The notes under the pieces: model-generated
The model's database searches: none
Told to the model about the DNA's origin: nothing
The model's input: only the letters and a program-made list of their open reading frames with translations
Shown here: piece after piece, positions 63,841 through 64,000 of the stretch
Position numbering within the stretch: position 1 is the first letter of the stretch
Layout of the letters: each line of letters starts with the position of its first letter
Program-made: the position numbers and the translations under genes
DNA from: Saccopteryx bilineata
Taxonomy: Eukaryota > Chordata > Mammalia > Chiroptera > Emballonuridae
Assembly: GCF_036850765.1 (NCBI RefSeq)
Contig: NC_089491.1
Location: 187,219,520-187,283,519 of the forward strand
DNA length: 64,000 nt
Reading direction: 5' to 3'

Positions 63841-64000
63841 CAGTGGTTGGCAAACTCATTAGTCAACAGAGCCAAATATCAATAGTACAATGATTGAAAT
63901 TTCTTTTGAGAGCCAAATTTTTTAAAATTTAAACTATATAGGTAGTCACATTCCTTATCGAGGTAGCGCCCGCACATAGTATTTTGTGGAAGAGCAACAC
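63841..64000. mobile_element. Non-autonomous hAT element, fourth family, cut by window end
   Basis: Starts CAGTGGTTGGCAAACTC and follows 42639-42851 base for base in most positions (AGTCAACAGAGCCAAATATC, GAGAGCCAAATTTTTTAAA, GAGGTAGCGCCCGCACATAG). About 50 bases of its right end lie beyond the window, so its target duplication cannot be checked. Confidence 0.88.

Overview
This window is nuclear DNA from a mammal, almost certainly a bat. The evidence is split GT-AG exons in AT-rich introns, ancient MIR, L2, L1M and MLT1 relics shared by placental mammals, many tRNA-derived SINEs of the bat VES type, and several non-autonomous hAT transposons with perfect 8-bp target duplications. I cannot assign the family or species. 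Nothing looks bacterial, and there is no operon, CRISPR array or rRNA.

The only protein-coding gene is KATNAL1 (katanin p60 ATPase-containing subunit A-like 1, a AAA microtubule-severing enzyme), on the + strand. Its last seven coding exons lie at 24158-24285, 24677-24782, 28217-28375, 29061-29187, 43260-43394, 53683-53809 and 55447-55645. They join in frame without a stop and give 326 residues, which would be about residues 165-490 of the roughly 490-residue protein. They hold the whole AAA core and the C-terminal helix. The N-terminal region must be encoded upstream; I did not find those exons in positions 1-24157. A long 3' UTR probably runs from 55646 to about 62330, where an AATAAA precedes a GT-rich stretch.

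The rest is mobile-element archaeology. 1-1212: antisense L1 5' UTR. 1849-6840: SINEs, two solo LTRs, one hAT element and a 65-bp L1 stub. 7008-17533: a near-full-length antisense L1 bounded by a 12-bp target duplication, with a SINE that itself holds a hAT, another hAT, an internally deleted L1, a palindromic hAT and two more SINEs inside it. 17563-24157: mostly unique intron with MIR, L2 and L1M relics. 31615-42923: a sense L1 composite with two 5' ends inside one pair of target duplications, again full of nested insertions. 43709-46216: an L1 with the 5' inversion typical of twin priming. 46430-52290: L1M relics, an MLT1 LTR, SINEs, a hAT element and short L1 3' ends. 55646-62330: UTR carrying two VES SINEs and an ORF1-plus-3'-end (HAL1-like) L1 derivative. 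62655-64000: an L1M relic and a hAT element cut by the window edge.

I found no undescribed biological system. The most unusual structures are the two-headed L1 composite, the L1 whose 5' UTR is joined directly to its 3' end, the near-perfect palindromic hAT element, and the layered insertion series, which can be ordered in time from its target duplications.
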